A DNA stretch of 64,000 nucleotides, from NCBI RefSeq assembly GCF_900168205.1, contig NZ_FUZE01000020.1:1-64000 (forward strand). Direction: 5' to 3'. Both the position numbers and the translations under genes were made by a program. The DNA comes from Chryseobacterium balustinum. GTDB lineage: Bacteria; Bacteroidota; Bacteroidia; Flavobacteriales; Weeksellaceae. The notes under the pieces were generated by a model. That model was given only the letters and a program-made list of their open reading frames with translations. It made no database searches and was not told the origin of the DNA. Of the stretch, positions 1-11,100 are shown piece after piece; the stretch's first letter is position 1, and each line of letters starts with the position of its first letter.

Positions 1-88
1 TGGTCATTTTGGACCGGAAAGTGGTGGTCACTTTGCTCCGAAATCAGTGGTCAATTTACTCCGAAATTAGGTGGTCAATTTGACCGTC
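1..88. mobile_element. IS21-like terminal repeats (element end)
   Basis: Four imperfect direct repeats of about 21-22 bp, each with the core TGGTCAnTTTnnnCCG, start near 6, 27, 49 and 72. Multiple short repeats at the ends are a hallmark of IS21-family elements, so this is probably the end of such an element lying to the left of the window. Its transposase genes and the other end are not visible, and no target duplication can be checked. Confidence 0.5.
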
Positions 89-649
89 TTTTCCACACAG
101 GAAAATAGAAAAGATACTTTAAATGCATCTTTTATTTATATTGAAAAAAATGTTGAGCTATTTTCTAGCGATGAAAACTTTACGAAGCAGCTTCAAAATG
201 CAAGTATCATTACTGAACAAAAATTAGTACTCTGTGATAGTCTGCTAAAAGTTAACATTATCTCTGACAAAGAACAGGTTGGGATTGGTGCACGAGCTGA
301 AAATGAAGTTCTAGCTTTTCAAAATGACGAATTTGTAAAGCAGGCAGTGGCACATACTGAGGAGAAAGTTAGAGATTTTGAAAAAAGAAAGAAAAACATT
401 TCTAAATGGGAAATCTATTTCAATCATTCTGGAGATTCTTTTCATGCTCTTTCTGAATTTAATAAAAAATATATTTCATCTTCTAAGCATCATTATTTTT
501 TAGATAAGTATTTTGGAGAAAAAGATTCTGCAGCAAAAGAAAATTTAAAATTTATACATCAGCAGCAGTATTTCCTTTATAATAGCAAATCGCTGGATTT
601 TTGCTTTTCAACTGTTTTTTTTGTAAGACCTCCTCCTTTTTTAAGTTAA
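71..649 (+). pseudogene. Fragment of unknown protein, 5' end cut by IS end
   Basis: The open frame runs from a GTG at 71, inside the last terminal repeat, to a TAA at 647-649. The native part probably begins after about 88, so the protein has lost its N terminus. What remains (about 185 residues) is hydrophilic, rich in Lys, Glu and Phe, with no signal peptide, membrane segment or motif I recognise. It is most likely the 3' remnant of a gene interrupted by the insertion. The GTG start has no clear ribosome binding site. Confidence 0.4.
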
Positions 650-725
650 AAAACGAGTGTCAATTTTTGTTAGGAAAGGTCAGTTTGATCTTTTCAAATA
701 TTCCTTTTTTTTAATTTAAAATTTT

Positions 726-3158
726 ATGATAAAAAATTATAAAATACTAAGTGTATTCTTGGTATTATTATTCAACATGTCTGCATATTCTCAGCAGGCA
801 GGAAAGATTTATTTGTCTTCTGGCCGCACTGGTAGAGTTTACGACATTTCTACTGATGTTTTAGTAAATCCGTCATCTACAGTGAGGGCACTCCCAACAC
901 CTTTATCAGTAATCAATACAAGTGGAAACAATAGACTAAGAACAAGTAATTTGGCGATAGGATATGATGCTGTTGCAGGAAATAGTGCCCAACTGGTATT
1001 TTTTCACTCTAATATTTCAAAAAATACTGCTTTATACAAGAATGGAAATGCAGTAGGAACTGTGACTCTTCCTGAGGATATCGGAGGAATCGGAACCAAT
1101 AATGTAATAGGCCCTTATTTTGGATATACCTACGGTTTTAAAAGTCTAAACAAAAATTTATATAGAATCAATCCAAACCCGGATCTTGTAGGAACAATTA
1201 CTGCGGCTGTACCAACAGATACAGATTGGGAAAACGGAACATCTTTTGGGACAGATACGTTTTACGATTATCAAAATAATATTTATACTTTTATTAATAA
1301 TGGTGGAAATCGATTTTTGTATAAAATATCGATAGCAAATCTAAAGGCTACAAAAGTGGTGCAACTTGCGAATGCGACAACACCTTCAACTGTTGATGGG
1401 ATTCAAGGAATGGCATATTTGAATAATACAGCTTATATAGCAACTATTACCACTCCTTCAACCGGAAACTCTAGAATTACCGTTAGAGGAATTAATCTGT
1501 CGACGGGTGCTATTACAACACTGTCTATTTATGAGTTTAATGAAGCTTCGGCGAATATAGATCTGGCATCGGTAGATTATTTTGTGCCGTTTACTTTTAC
1601 TTGTGGGTCGATTGCATTTCTTAATGATACGCCCTATGTTGCAGGTGCTTCTTCTACCCGAACTTTAAGAGTTCCGATAGCTAATGTATATACTCCAGGC
1701 AATTATACTATGAATATAATAGGTACTGGTGTTAATACAGTTCATAATACAACGATTACAAGTGCTACCACTCACATTGATATTCCAGTAGCATACAGTG
1801 GTTTGGGAAATGGGGGTAATTCTGACCTTACCATTGATTTGAACGGGAGTACAACCTCTTGTGTGTACAGTACATTTGTAGACAAAGACACAGATAAGGA
1901 TGGCATTAGAGATATGCTAGATTTAGATTCTGACAACGATGGTATTCTTGATATTTTTGAATGTCCTGATTATGTTGTTAATCAGCCTTTTAATGCGAGT
2001 AGTGGTACAACGATTAATTTTTCAGCACCTTCTGCAGATTTAGGGTTTATTTTCGATGTCTTTACTTTAGATAATTCTTTTAATTTAAATATCAACGGAG
2101 TAAAACTTGCGGTCAATGAAATTCAGTTTCAGCCGGATCAAACAGATAATATAAGATTTGCTGATGGAAGTCGTTACGGAAAGGGAGGTATTCCTCAGAT
2201 TTATAATATGATTGGAACTTCTACAAATCCTTTGGTGAGAATTATCATTCATAAAAATGGCAGTATCAACATGTATGGCAGTAAATCTGGAGGGGGGAAA
2301 TTTTTTCCTTTAGAACTTTATAATGGAAATAGTTTTAATACCATCATTTGGAATACTTCGGGCGCAAACAGTGTTACATTAAGCCAATCTGTTGTAGGAA
2401 CTACTTACATTACAGGTAATGGATATGGTGTGAAACATGGTTTCTGTGATCCTGATAATGATGGGATTTCTAATCAGTTTGATGTAGATTCAGATGGTGA
2501 CGGTTGTCCCGATGCAATAGAAGGTTCTGAAAATGTAAAATATACACAGGTTCATTCTTTGAGTCTTCTCTCGTCAGACCCAAATTACAAGTACAGAGGT
2601 CAGATTAAGGTTTTAGGTGATGGAATAACTTCCGGTTCTCCGAGTCACGTTATCAGTACAAAAGCTGAAGGATACGGAGTTCCTCTTTTGGTCAATAGTA
2701 CTCTCGGAAATAATACCAATACTGCAGGTGTGGCAGATAATACAGATGGAACAGTTGATATCGGACAGGGAATCGGTAATTCTCAAAATGCAGCACTTAA
2801 TGACTGTAAATGTTACAATATTCCAAACACGACAACTGGAACAGATAATCCTACACAACACGGAATTACAGCTTTCAATAGAGCGGGAGCCACTAATTCA
2901 AACTGGCCCATGTTGAGAAATAATGGTTGGACGGCGCTTGAGGCAGATACAAAAGCTTTAGTCATCAATAGAATGCCGAGCAGTACAACAGGAGCAAACG
3001 CTGGCGAGCCACTTTCGGGACTAAATCCTGCTATTATGGTACCAGTAATGGGGATGATGTATTATGATACTACCAGCGATTGTCTGAAAATTAATACAGA
3101 TGGTACCAGATCAGGATGGAAATGTTTCAATACTCAGTCTTGTCCTGCTGAAAATTAA
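726..3158 (+). CDS. Secreted thrombospondin type-3 repeat protein
   Basis: An 810-residue exported protein of unknown role. Residues 1-22 form a signal peptide ending in a Ser-Gln-Gln site. Two clusters of Asp-rich calcium-binding repeats (DxDxDGxxD type) lie at about residues 386-412 and 575-600, as in thrombospondin type-3 repeats of Flavobacteriia cell-surface proteins. The N-terminal 350 residues are Gly/Thr/Asn-rich and beta-sheet-like. There is no recognisable T9SS sorting domain; the C terminus ends in a short Cys-containing YYDTTSDCLKI-type segment common in Chryseobacterium surface proteins. The next gene starts 15 bp downstream, so the two are probably co-transcribed. Confidence 0.8.
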   Translation: MIKNYKILSVFLVLLFNMSAYSQQAGKIYLSSGRTGRVYDISTDVLVNPSSTVRALPTPLSVINTSGNNRLRTSNLAIGYDAVAGNSAQLVFFHSNISKNTALYKNGNAVGTVTLPEDIGGIGTNNVIGPYFGYTYGFKSLNKNLYRINPNPDLVGTITAAVPTDTDWENGTSFGTDTFYDYQNNIYTFINNGGNRFLYKISIANLKATKVVQLANATTPSTVDGIQGMAYLNNTAYIATITTPSTGNSRITVRGINLSTGAITTLSIYEFNEASANIDLASVDYFVPFTFTCGSIAFLNDTPYVAGASSTRTLRVPIANVYTPGNYTMNIIGTGVNTVHNTTITSATTHIDIPVAYSGLGNGGNSDLTIDLNGSTTSCVYSTFVDKDTDKDGIRDMLDLDSDNDGILDIFECPDYVVNQPFNASSGTTINFSAPSADLGFIFDVFTLDNSFNLNINGVKLAVNEIQFQPDQTDNIRFADGSRYGKGGIPQIYNMIGTSTNPLVRIIIHKNGSINMYGSKSGGGKFFPLELYNGNSFNTIIWNTSGANSVTLSQSVVGTTYITGNGYGVKHGFCDPDNDGISNQFDVDSDGDGCPDAIEGSENVKYTQVHSLSLLSSDPNYKYRGQIKVLGDGITSGSPSHVISTKAEGYGVPLLVNSTLGNNTNTAGVADNTDGTVDIGQGIGNSQNAALNDCKCYNIPNTTTGTDNPTQHGITAFNRAGATNSNWPMLRNNGWTALEADTKALVINRMPSSTTGANAGEPLSGLNPAIMVPVMGMMYYDTTSDCLKINTDGTRSGWKCFNTQSCPAEN

Positions 3159-3173
3159 TTTAAATCTAAAAAA

Positions 3174-3767
3174 ATGAAATTTATATATTCAATAATTCTA
3201 GGAATTTCTTCTATGGTCACTTTATCTGCTCAGGTAGCGATTGGGAAATCTTCTTTAACAGTGCTTCCCTCTACATCTACGCCAAATCCTTCTATTTCTT
3301 TGGAGTTTGGATCTGGCTTTAAAGGCTTAATTTTACCTTGGGTGACCAATGCAGGTCTCGTAAGTCAGCATCCTACTGCAAACCAAAAAGGCGGTGCTTT
3401 GGTTTTGGATCGTGCCGATCGTAAAGTAAAGTTATCCAAAAACAACGGTACTTGGGTTGATTTAACGGTTCATAGCAATGAGTTGCCTGCAACAGCAGGT
3501 AATTTTACAATAGATGCTGCTTTACAAACTGATGCTTCTTATGCTGAAAAAACGGAAGCTAAATCTCAGATTGGAGGAAGTCTTTCAGATGTTACTCCTG
3601 GTATTTTGGTTTTGGCAGATACCAACAAAGCAATGATTCCACCGTTGGTTGAAAGCCCCGAAATCAATATTAAAAGTCCAGCTCCGGGAATGATGGTTTT
3701 CGATCCTGTTAAAAAATTATTTTGTGTTTATAATGGCACAGTTTGGTCGTATTGGAGAGCAAATTAA
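3174..3767 (+). CDS. Secreted protein of unknown function
   Basis: A 197-residue exported protein with a signal peptide (about residues 1-19, cleavage after SAQ). The mature part resembles the small adhesin-like Chryseobacterium proteins that start with a VAIGKSS-type motif and end with a PGMMVFDPVKKLFCVYNG-like segment. The same style of C terminus is seen in the preceding gene, which suggests that the pair works at the cell surface together. It is followed by a strong terminator at 3808-3834. Function unknown. Confidence 0.7.
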   Translation: MKFIYSIILGISSMVTLSAQVAIGKSSLTVLPSTSTPNPSISLEFGSGFKGLILPWVTNAGLVSQHPTANQKGGALVLDRADRKVKLSKNNGTWVDLTVHSNELPATAGNFTIDAALQTDASYAEKTEAKSQIGGSLSDVTPGILVLADTNKAMIPPLVESPEINIKSPAPGMMVFDPVKKLFCVYNGTVWSYWRAN

Positions 3768-3807
3768 GAAGTTTTTATAAAACATCTATTTTATAATTTA
3801 AAATCCT

Positions 3808-3834
3808 AACCACTTCATTTTGAAGTGGTTTTTT
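3808..3834 (+). terminator. Intrinsic terminator
   Basis: A perfect 10-bp stem (AACCACTTCA / TGAAGTGGTT, 3-nt loop) is followed directly by a T run. It ends the two-gene secreted protein unit and separates it from rpoB. Confidence 0.85.
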
Positions 3835-3835
3835 G

Positions 3836-3866
3836 TTGTGTGAGAAAATTAAAATTTGTAAATTTG
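3836..3866 (+). promoter_or_regulatory. Promoter of rpoBC
   Basis: TTG at 3836-3838, a 20-nt spacer and TAAATTTG at 3859-3866 match the Bacteroidota -33/-7 consensus (TTTG, TAnnTTTG). Transcription would start near 3873, giving a leader of about 315 nt. Confidence 0.6.
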
Positions 3867-4188
3867 CAATCTCTTTTGGCGCTAAAAATTAAACATATTA
3901 CAGTAAAATATTGAAAATCAGCTCTTTCGTTAATTTGGAAGGGTCTTCTGTGTTTTAACTGTAATTGCGATTTTTCGTCGTTAGATAAAATAAAAATATT
4001 TTGCATTACACTGTGAAAAGATATACCAGTGTTGCAGTTAGAATTTGATAAAGATATAAAGTTAAGGAATTGAGGTTCTTACGTGAGCGCCAAAAACACT
4101 TTTACCTTTTTACTTTTACCTTGTTTCTTTTCATTCTGATATTTTTGAATAAAAACAAAATATTTTTTAACCCTTTCTTAAAAGTTTT

Positions 4189-7100
4189 ATGAGTAAAACA
4201 GCATCAACAACTAGGGGAGTTGAGAGAATTAATTTCTCTTCAGCTAAAGGAAAAATCATTACTCCGGATTTCTTAGATATCCAGTTAGAGTCATTTAAAG
4301 ATTTTTTCCAGCTAGACACACTTCCTGAGGACAGAAAGAAAGAAGGTTTGCACAAAACCTTCCAAGAAAACTTTCCTATTACCGATTCTAGAAACCAATT
4401 TGTATTGGAATTCTTAGACTATTTGGTAGATTCTCCACGTTATTCTATTAATGAATGTGTGGAAAGAGGTTTAACGTATTCCGTGCCTCTAAAAGCTAGA
4501 CTTAAATTATACTGTACTGACCCTGAGCATGAAGATTTTCAGACGGTTGTACAAGATGTATATTTAGGCCCGGTTCCTTATATGACCGATAGTGGATCTT
4601 TCATCATCAATGGTGCAGAAAGAGTTATTGTTACGCAGCTTCACCGTTCACCTGGTGTATTCTTCGGACAAACTTACCACGCAAACGGAACAAAACTATA
4701 TTATTCAAGAATTATCCCTTTCAAAGGATCTTGGATGGAATTTACAACCGATATCAACAGCGTAATGTACGCGTATATCGACCGTAAGAAAAAATTACCT
4801 TTAACAACTCTATTAAGAGCAATCGGTTTTGAATCTGATAAAGATATCCTTCAAATCTTCGATCTTGCTGAAGAAGTGAAAGTTTCTAAAGCAGCCCTTA
4901 AAAAAGTAGAAGGTAGAACTTTGGCTGCGAGAGTATTGAACACTTGGTTCGAAGATTTCGTAGACGAAGACACTGGTGAGGTAGTTTCTATCGAAAGAAA
5001 CGAAATCATCTTAGATAGAGAAACAATTCTTGAAAAAGAGCATTTAGACCTTATTATAGATGCAGGTGTGAAATCTATCTTGATTCACAAAGAAAATGCT
5101 AACGAATTCTCTATTATTCAGAATACGTTACAGAAAGACCCTACTAACTCTGAAAAAGAAGCAGTAGAATATATTTACCGTCAGCTAAGAAATGCAGATC
5201 CACCCGATGAGGAAACTGCAAGAGGAATCATCGAAAAATTATTCTTCTCAGAGCAAAGATATTCATTAGGTGAAGTAGGACGTTACAGACTAAACAAAAA
5301 GTTAGGTCTTAATATCCCTACTACAACTGAGGTTCTTACAAAAGAAGATATTATTGCGATTGTAAGACACTTAATTGAATTGGTGAACTCAAAAACAGAT
5401 GTTGATGATATTGACCACCTTTCAAACAGAAGAATTAAAACTGTTGGTGAGCAATTAGCAGGGCAGTTCGGTGTAGGTCTTTCGAGAATTGCAAGAACAA
5501 TCAAGGAAAGAATGAATGTTAGAGATAACGAAATCTTTACTCCACTTGATCTTGTTAATGCTAAAACTTTAACATCAGTAATTAATTCATTCTTTGGTAC
5601 CAACCAGCTTTCTCAGTTTATGGACCAGACCAACCCTCTATCAGAAATCACGCACAAGCGTAGACTTTCTGCTCTAGGACCTGGTGGTTTATCAAGAGAA
5701 AGAGCAGGTTTCGAGGTACGTGATGTTCACCATACTCACTATGGTAGAATTTGTCCTATCGAAACTCCTGAAGGACCAAACATTGGTTTGATTTCATCTT
5801 TAGGTATTTATGCTAAAATCAATACTTTAGGTTTCATCGAAACTCCATATAGAAAAGTAAACGAAGGTACTGTAGATCTAAATGCAGATCCTATTTACTT
5901 AAATGCAGAAGACGAAGAAGATAAAGTAATTGCTCAGGCAAACGTTGAGTTGAATGACAATGGTACATTTATTACAGACAGAATTATTGCTCGTCTAGAT
6001 GGTGATTATCCTGTAGTAGAGCCTTCTGAAGTTAACTTGATCGACGTTGCTCCAAACCAGATTTCTGGTATTTCGGCTTCATTAATTCCATTCTTGGAAC
6101 ATGATGATGCGAACAGAGCATTGATGGGATCAAACATGATGCGTCAGGCAGTTCCTTTGTTGAAGCCACAAGCTCCAATTGTAGGTACAGGTCTGGAACA
6201 ACAAGTTGCGAAAGATTCTAGAATCTTAATCAATGCTGAAGGTAAAGGTACTGTAGAGTATGTAGATGCTGATAAGATTACCATTAAATATGAAAGAAGC
6301 GAAGATGAAGATTTAGTATCATTCGAATCTGCTACAAAAACATATAACCTTACGAAGTTTAGAAAAACTAACCAGAGTACAACAATTACCCTAAGACCAA
6401 ACGTAAGAGTAGGTGATGTAGTGGAAAAAGGACAAGTACTTTGTGACGGTTATGCTACTGAAAAAGGAGAATTGGCTCTTGGTAGAAACTTAGTGGTTGC
6501 GTTCATGCCTTGGAAAGGTTACAACTTTGAGGATGCAATCGTAATCAACGAAAAAGTTGTACGTGAAGACTGGTTTACTTCTATCCACGTAGATGAGTAT
6601 TCTCTTGAAGTTCGTGATACCAAATTAGGTATGGAAGAATTGACAGCAGATATTCCTAACGTTTCTGAAGAAGCTACAAAAGATCTTGATGAGAACGGAA
6701 TGATCAGAATCGGTGCTGAAGTAAAGCCTGGTGATATCATGATTGGTAAGATTACGCCAAAAGGTGAATCTGATCCTACTCCTGAAGAGAAACTTCTTAG
6801 AGCAATCTTTGGTGACAAAGCTGGTGATGTAAAAGATGCTTCATTGAAAGCAGATTCTTCATTAAGAGGTGTTGTTATCAACAAGAAATTGTTCTCTAGA
6901 AACATTAAAGATAAAAAGAAAAGAACTGAAGAAAAACTTAAACTTGAAGAGATTGAAAACACTTACAAGGCTAAGTTTGACGAGTTAAGAAATAGTTTAA
7001 TTGAAAAATTAAATACTCTTGTTAGCGGTAAAACTTCTCAGGGAGTTACCAACGACTTAGATGAGGAAATCATCGGTAAGGGTATGAAATTTACTCATAA

Positions 7101-8010
7101 ATTATTGACTTCAGTTGAAGATTACGTTAACGTAAGCGGTGCAGATTGGACTGTTGACAACGATAAGAATGAATTAATCAAACAATTAATTCATAACTAT
7201 AAAATCAAATTCAACGATATTCAAGGAGTTAAAAACCGTGAGAAATTCGCAATTTCTATCGGAGATGAGCTTCCAGCAGGTATCATGAAGTTGGCTAAAG
7301 TTTATATCGCTAAAAAACGTAAACTAAACGTTGGAGATAAAATGGCAGGTCGTCACGGTAACAAAGGTATCGTTTCGAGAATCGTTCGTGAAGAAGATAT
7401 GCCATTCCTAGAAGACGGAACACCAGTAGATATCGTATTGAATCCACTTGGGGTACCTTCTCGTATGAACATCGGTCAGATTTACGAAACTGTTTTAGGA
7501 TGGGCAGGTAGAACATTAGGATTGAAGTTCGCTACACCAATCTTTGACGGAGCTACTCTAGATCAAATTACTGAGTACACTGAAAAAGCAGGAGTTCCTA
7601 AATTCGGTCACACTCACCTTTATGATGGTGGTACCGGAGAGAGATTTACTCAGGCTGCAACGGTAGGTATTATCTACATGTTGAAATTAGGACACATGGT
7701 AGATGACAAAATGCACGCACGTTCTATCGGACCTTACTCATTGATTACTCAACAGCCATTAGGAGGTAAAGCTCAGTTTGGTGGTCAGAGATTCGGAGAG
7801 ATGGAGGTTTGGGCTCTTGAAGCATTTGGAGCATCAAATATCTTGAGAGAGATCCTTACTGTGAAGTCAGATGACGTGATTGGTAGAGCAAAAACTTATG
7901 AAGCGATTGCGAAAGGAGAAGCAATGCCTGAACCGGGTATTCCTGAATCTTTCAACGTATTACTTCATGAGCTACAAGGTCTTGGATTAGACGTAAGATT
8001 GGAAGAGTAA
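4189..8010 (+). CDS. rpoB: RNA polymerase beta subunit
   Basis: Catalytic core subunit of RNA polymerase, 1273 residues (E. coli 1342), full length. The rifampicin-binding region is at residues 471-500 (NQLSQFMDQ, ITHKRRLSALGPGG). The residues equivalent to E. coli D516, H526 and S531 are D479, H489 and S494, so no classical resistance change is visible. The conserved HYGRICPIETPEGPN block and the C-terminal GGQRFGEMEVWALEA motif are intact. The ATG at 4189 lies at the end of a long leader. Upstream there is no rplL; two secreted-protein genes and a promoter come before it. rpoC follows after 110 bp. Confidence 0.98.
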   Translation: MSKTASTTRGVERINFSSAKGKIITPDFLDIQLESFKDFFQLDTLPEDRKKEGLHKTFQENFPITDSRNQFVLEFLDYLVDSPRYSINECVERGLTYSVPLKARLKLYCTDPEHEDFQTVVQDVYLGPVPYMTDSGSFIINGAERVIVTQLHRSPGVFFGQTYHANGTKLYYSRIIPFKGSWMEFTTDINSVMYAYIDRKKKLPLTTLLRAIGFESDKDILQIFDLAEEVKVSKAALKKVEGRTLAARVLNTWFEDFVDEDTGEVVSIERNEIILDRETILEKEHLDLIIDAGVKSILIHKENANEFSIIQNTLQKDPTNSEKEAVEYIYRQLRNADPPDEETARGIIEKLFFSEQRYSLGEVGRYRLNKKLGLNIPTTTEVLTKEDIIAIVRHLIELVNSKTDVDDIDHLSNRRIKTVGEQLAGQFGVGLSRIARTIKERMNVRDNEIFTPLDLVNAKTLTSVINSFFGTNQLSQFMDQTNPLSEITHKRRLSALGPGGLSRERAGFEVRDVHHTHYGRICPIETPEGPNIGLISSLGIYAKINTLGFIETPYRKVNEGTVDLNADPIYLNAEDEEDKVIAQANVELNDNGTFITDRIIARLDGDYPVVEPSEVNLIDVAPNQISGISASLIPFLEHDDANRALMGSNMMRQAVPLLKPQAPIVGTGLEQQVAKDSRILINAEGKGTVEYVDADKITIKYERSEDEDLVSFESATKTYNLTKFRKTNQSTTITLRPNVRVGDVVEKGQVLCDGYATEKGELALGRNLVVAFMPWKGYNFEDAIVINEKVVREDWFTSIHVDEYSLEVRDTKLGMEELTADIPNVSEEATKDLDENGMIRIGAEVKPGDIMIGKITPKGESDPTPEEKLLRAIFGDKAGDVKDASLKADSSLRGVVINKKLFSRNIKDKKKRTEEKLKLEEIENTYKAKFDELRNSLIEKLNTLVSGKTSQGVTNDLDEEIIGKGMKFTHKLLTSVEDYVNVSGADWTVDNDKNELIKQLIHNYKIKFNDIQGVKNREKFAISIGDELPAGIMKLAKVYIAKKRKLNVGDKMAGRHGNKGIVSRIVREEDMPFLEDGTPVDIVLNPLGVPSRMNIGQIYETVLGWAGRTLGLKFATPIFDGATLDQITEYTEKAGVPKFGHTHLYDGGTGERFTQAATVGIIYMLKLGHMVDDKMHARSIGPYSLITQQPLGGKAQFGGQRFGEMEVWALEAFGASNILREILTVKSDDVIGRAKTYEAIAKGEAMPEPGIPESFNVLLHELQGLGLDVRLEE

Positions 8011-8120
8011 ATTAAGATTTAATTATTAAAAAATTAAAGCATTAATTAAACTCAGAGATAATAAGTGGGGGAGAATTTTAAATCTCTCAAACTTTTAATC
8101 TTTTAATCAAAAATTAAATT

Positions 8121-11100
8121 ATGTCATCAAATAAAAATAAAACAAGTAGTTTTAATAAAATAACCATCGGTTTAGCTTCTCCAGAGTCTATTTTACAAGA
8201 CTCAAGAGGGGAGGTGCTTAAGCCGGAAACTATTAATTACAGAACGCACAAACCTGAAAGAGACGGTTTGTTCTGTGAAAAAATCTTCGGTCCTATCAAA
8301 GATTACGAATGTGCTTGTGGTAAATACAAGAGAATTCGTTACAAAGGGATTGTTTGTGACCGTTGTGGTGTAGAGGTTACGGAGAAAAAAGTACGTAGAG
8401 AAAGAATCGGACACATTGGTTTGGTTGTTCCTATTGCGCACATTTGGTATTTCCGTTCTTTACCAAACAAAATCGGTTACCTTTTGGGTATTCCTTCTAA
8501 GAAATTAGATATGATCATCTACTACGAGAGATATGTTGTTATTCAGCAAGGTATCGCTAAAAAATTAGATGGTTCTGATTTTGACGATAAAGAATTCCTT
8601 ACAGAAGAAGAATATCTTGATATCATGGATACTCTTCCTGTAGAAAATCAATATCTTGATGATGCAGATCCAAACAAATTCATCGCCAAAATGGGTGCTG
8701 AAGCTGTAGAAGAATTGTTGAAAAGAATTGATCTTGATTCATTATCTTTCGACTTGAGACACAAAGCTCACAACGAAGGTTCTAAGCAAAGAAGAACTGA
8801 AGCTCTAAAAAGATTAAACGTAGTAGAAGCATTGAGAGGTGCTAATACTAGAATGATCAACAGACCAGAGTGGATGATTATGCGTGTGCTTCCTGTTATT
8901 CCACCAGAATTAAGACCATTAGTTCCATTGGATGGAGGACGTTTCGCTACTTCTGACTTAAATGACCTTTATAGAAGAGTTATTATCAGAAACAACCGTT
9001 TGAAGAGACTATTGGAGATTAAAGCTCCTGAAGTAATCTTGAGAAACGAGAAGCGTATGCTTCAGGAATCAGTAGATTCATTATTCGATAATACAAGAAA
9101 ATCTTCTGCAGTAAAATCTGAATCAAACAGACCATTGAAATCACTTTCAGATTCATTGAAAGGTAAGCAAGGTCGTTTCCGTCAGAACTTACTAGGGAAA
9201 AGGGTAGATTACTCTGCACGTTCGGTAATTGTTGTAGGTCCAAACTTGCAGCTTCACGAATGTGGTATTCCTAAAGATATGGCAGCTGAACTTTACAAAC
9301 CGTTTATCATTAGAAAACTAATTGAAAGAGGAATTGTAAAAACAGTAAAATCTGCAAAGAGAATTATTGATAGAAAAGAACCAGTAGTATATGATATCCT
9401 AGAAAACGTGATGAAAGGTCACCCTGTTCTATTGAACAGAGCACCTACCCTTCACAGATTGGGTATTCAGGCTTTCCAACCTAAGATGATCGAAGGTAAG
9501 GCTATCCAACTACACCCGTTAGTAACAACAGCATTCAACGCCGATTTCGATGGTGACCAGATGGCGGTACACTTACCGTTAGGACCAGAAGCGATCCTTG
9601 AAGCTCAGTTATTGATGTTAGGTTCTCAAAACATCTTGAACCCTGCAAACGGTTCTCCTATTACGGTACCTTCTCAAGACATGGTTCTTGGTCTTTATTT
9701 CATGACCAAAGAATTAAGCTCTACAGAAGAGAAAAAAGTATTGGGTGAAGGTTTGGCATTCTACTCTCCTGAAGAAGCGGAAATCGCTTATGCAGAAGGT
9801 AGAGTTTCATTGAATGCTAAAGTAAGATGTAGATTACCAATCAAAGAAAACGGTGAAATCACTACGAAATTAACTGAAACTTCTGTTGGTAGAATCTTAT
9901 TTAACCAAATCGTTCCTAAGCAGTCAGGATATATTAATGAGCTTCTTACGAAGAAATCATTAAGAAATGTTATTGGTAAAGTACTTGCTGATACAGACTT
10001 TCCTACAACGGTGAAGTTCTTGGATGCAATGAAAGACTTAGGGTATTCAAATGCATTCAAAGGCGGTCTTTCGTTCTCATTAGGTGACATCGTAGTTCCT
10101 GTTGAGAAAAAGCAAATGATTGCTACTTCTATTGAAACGGTAGACGAAATTAGAGCCAACTATAACATGGGTCTAATTACAGATACGGAAAGATATAACC
10201 AGGTAATCGACGTTTGGACAAACACCAACGCAGGATTAACTGAAATGATCATGAGCAGAATGAAAACTGACCAAGGTGGTTTCAACTCTGTATATATGAT
10301 GCTTGACTCTGGAGCAAGGGGTTCTAAGGAACAGATCCGTCAGTTATCAGGGATGAGAGGTTTGATGGCAAAACCGCAAAAAGCTGGTTCTACCGGTGCG
10401 GAAATTATCGAAAACCCGATTCTTGCAAACTTTAAGGAAGGTCTTTCCATCTTAGAATACTTTATCTCTACTCACGGTGCTCGTAAAGGTCTTGCGGATA
10501 CCGCTCTTAAGACTGCCGATGCGGGGTACTTAACGAGAAGATTGGTAGACGTTGCACAAGACGTTATCGTTACAGAAGACGACTGTGGAACATTGAGAGG
10601 TACAGAAGTTACTGCACTTAAGAAAAATGACGAAATCGTTGAAAAGATTTCTGAAAGAATCTTAGGTAGAGTTTCTTTACATAATATTTATGATCCTGAA
10701 ACGGATGAGCTAATTGCTCATGCAGATCAGATTATTAATGAATCTTTAGCTAAAAAAATAGAAGAAATCGGTCTTGAAGCAGTTGAGGTTCGTTCACCAC
10801 TGACTTGTGAAACTAAAAAAGGAATCTGTGCTAAATGTTACGGTAGAAACTTAGCTACAGGTAAACCTATTCATATGGGTGAAGCTGTAGGGGTTATTGC
10901 TGCACAATCAATTGGGGAACCGGGAACTCAGCTTACGTTGAGAACTTTCCACCAAGGGGGGGTATCTACAAACGTATCAGAAAATCCTTCAATTTCTGCA
11001 AGAAGAGACGGTATCGTAGAATTGGATGAGGTAAGAACAATTACTTCTGAAGACGAAAACGGTAATACTACTGAAGTAGTAGTATCTCGTACAACAGAAT

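Larger units (their letters stand above)
3768..4188 (+). other. Gene-free region: terminator, rpoB promoter and leader
   Basis: The 421-bp gap holds a terminator (3808-3834), a promoter (3836-3866) and a long untranslated leader of rpoB. The leader has a hairpin with arms ACACTG 4008-4013 and CAGTGT 4027-4032, extended by GCA/TGC across a 2-nt bulge. It also has a perfect 10-bp complementary pair about 200 nt apart, TTTTGGCGCT at 3874-3883 and AGCGCCAAAA at 4086-4095. No convincing small gene is present. Confidence 0.6.

Noticed and set aside
5283..5603. Open frame on the minus strand inside rpoB (106 codons)
   Set aside because: It mirrors the codon use of rpoB, has no start signal and no recognisable product; the same holds for other antisense frames in rpoB, rpoC and the paa genes.
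5602..5670. Possible rifampicin-resistance allele of rpoB
   Set aside because: D479, H489 and S494, the usual resistance positions, are wild type.
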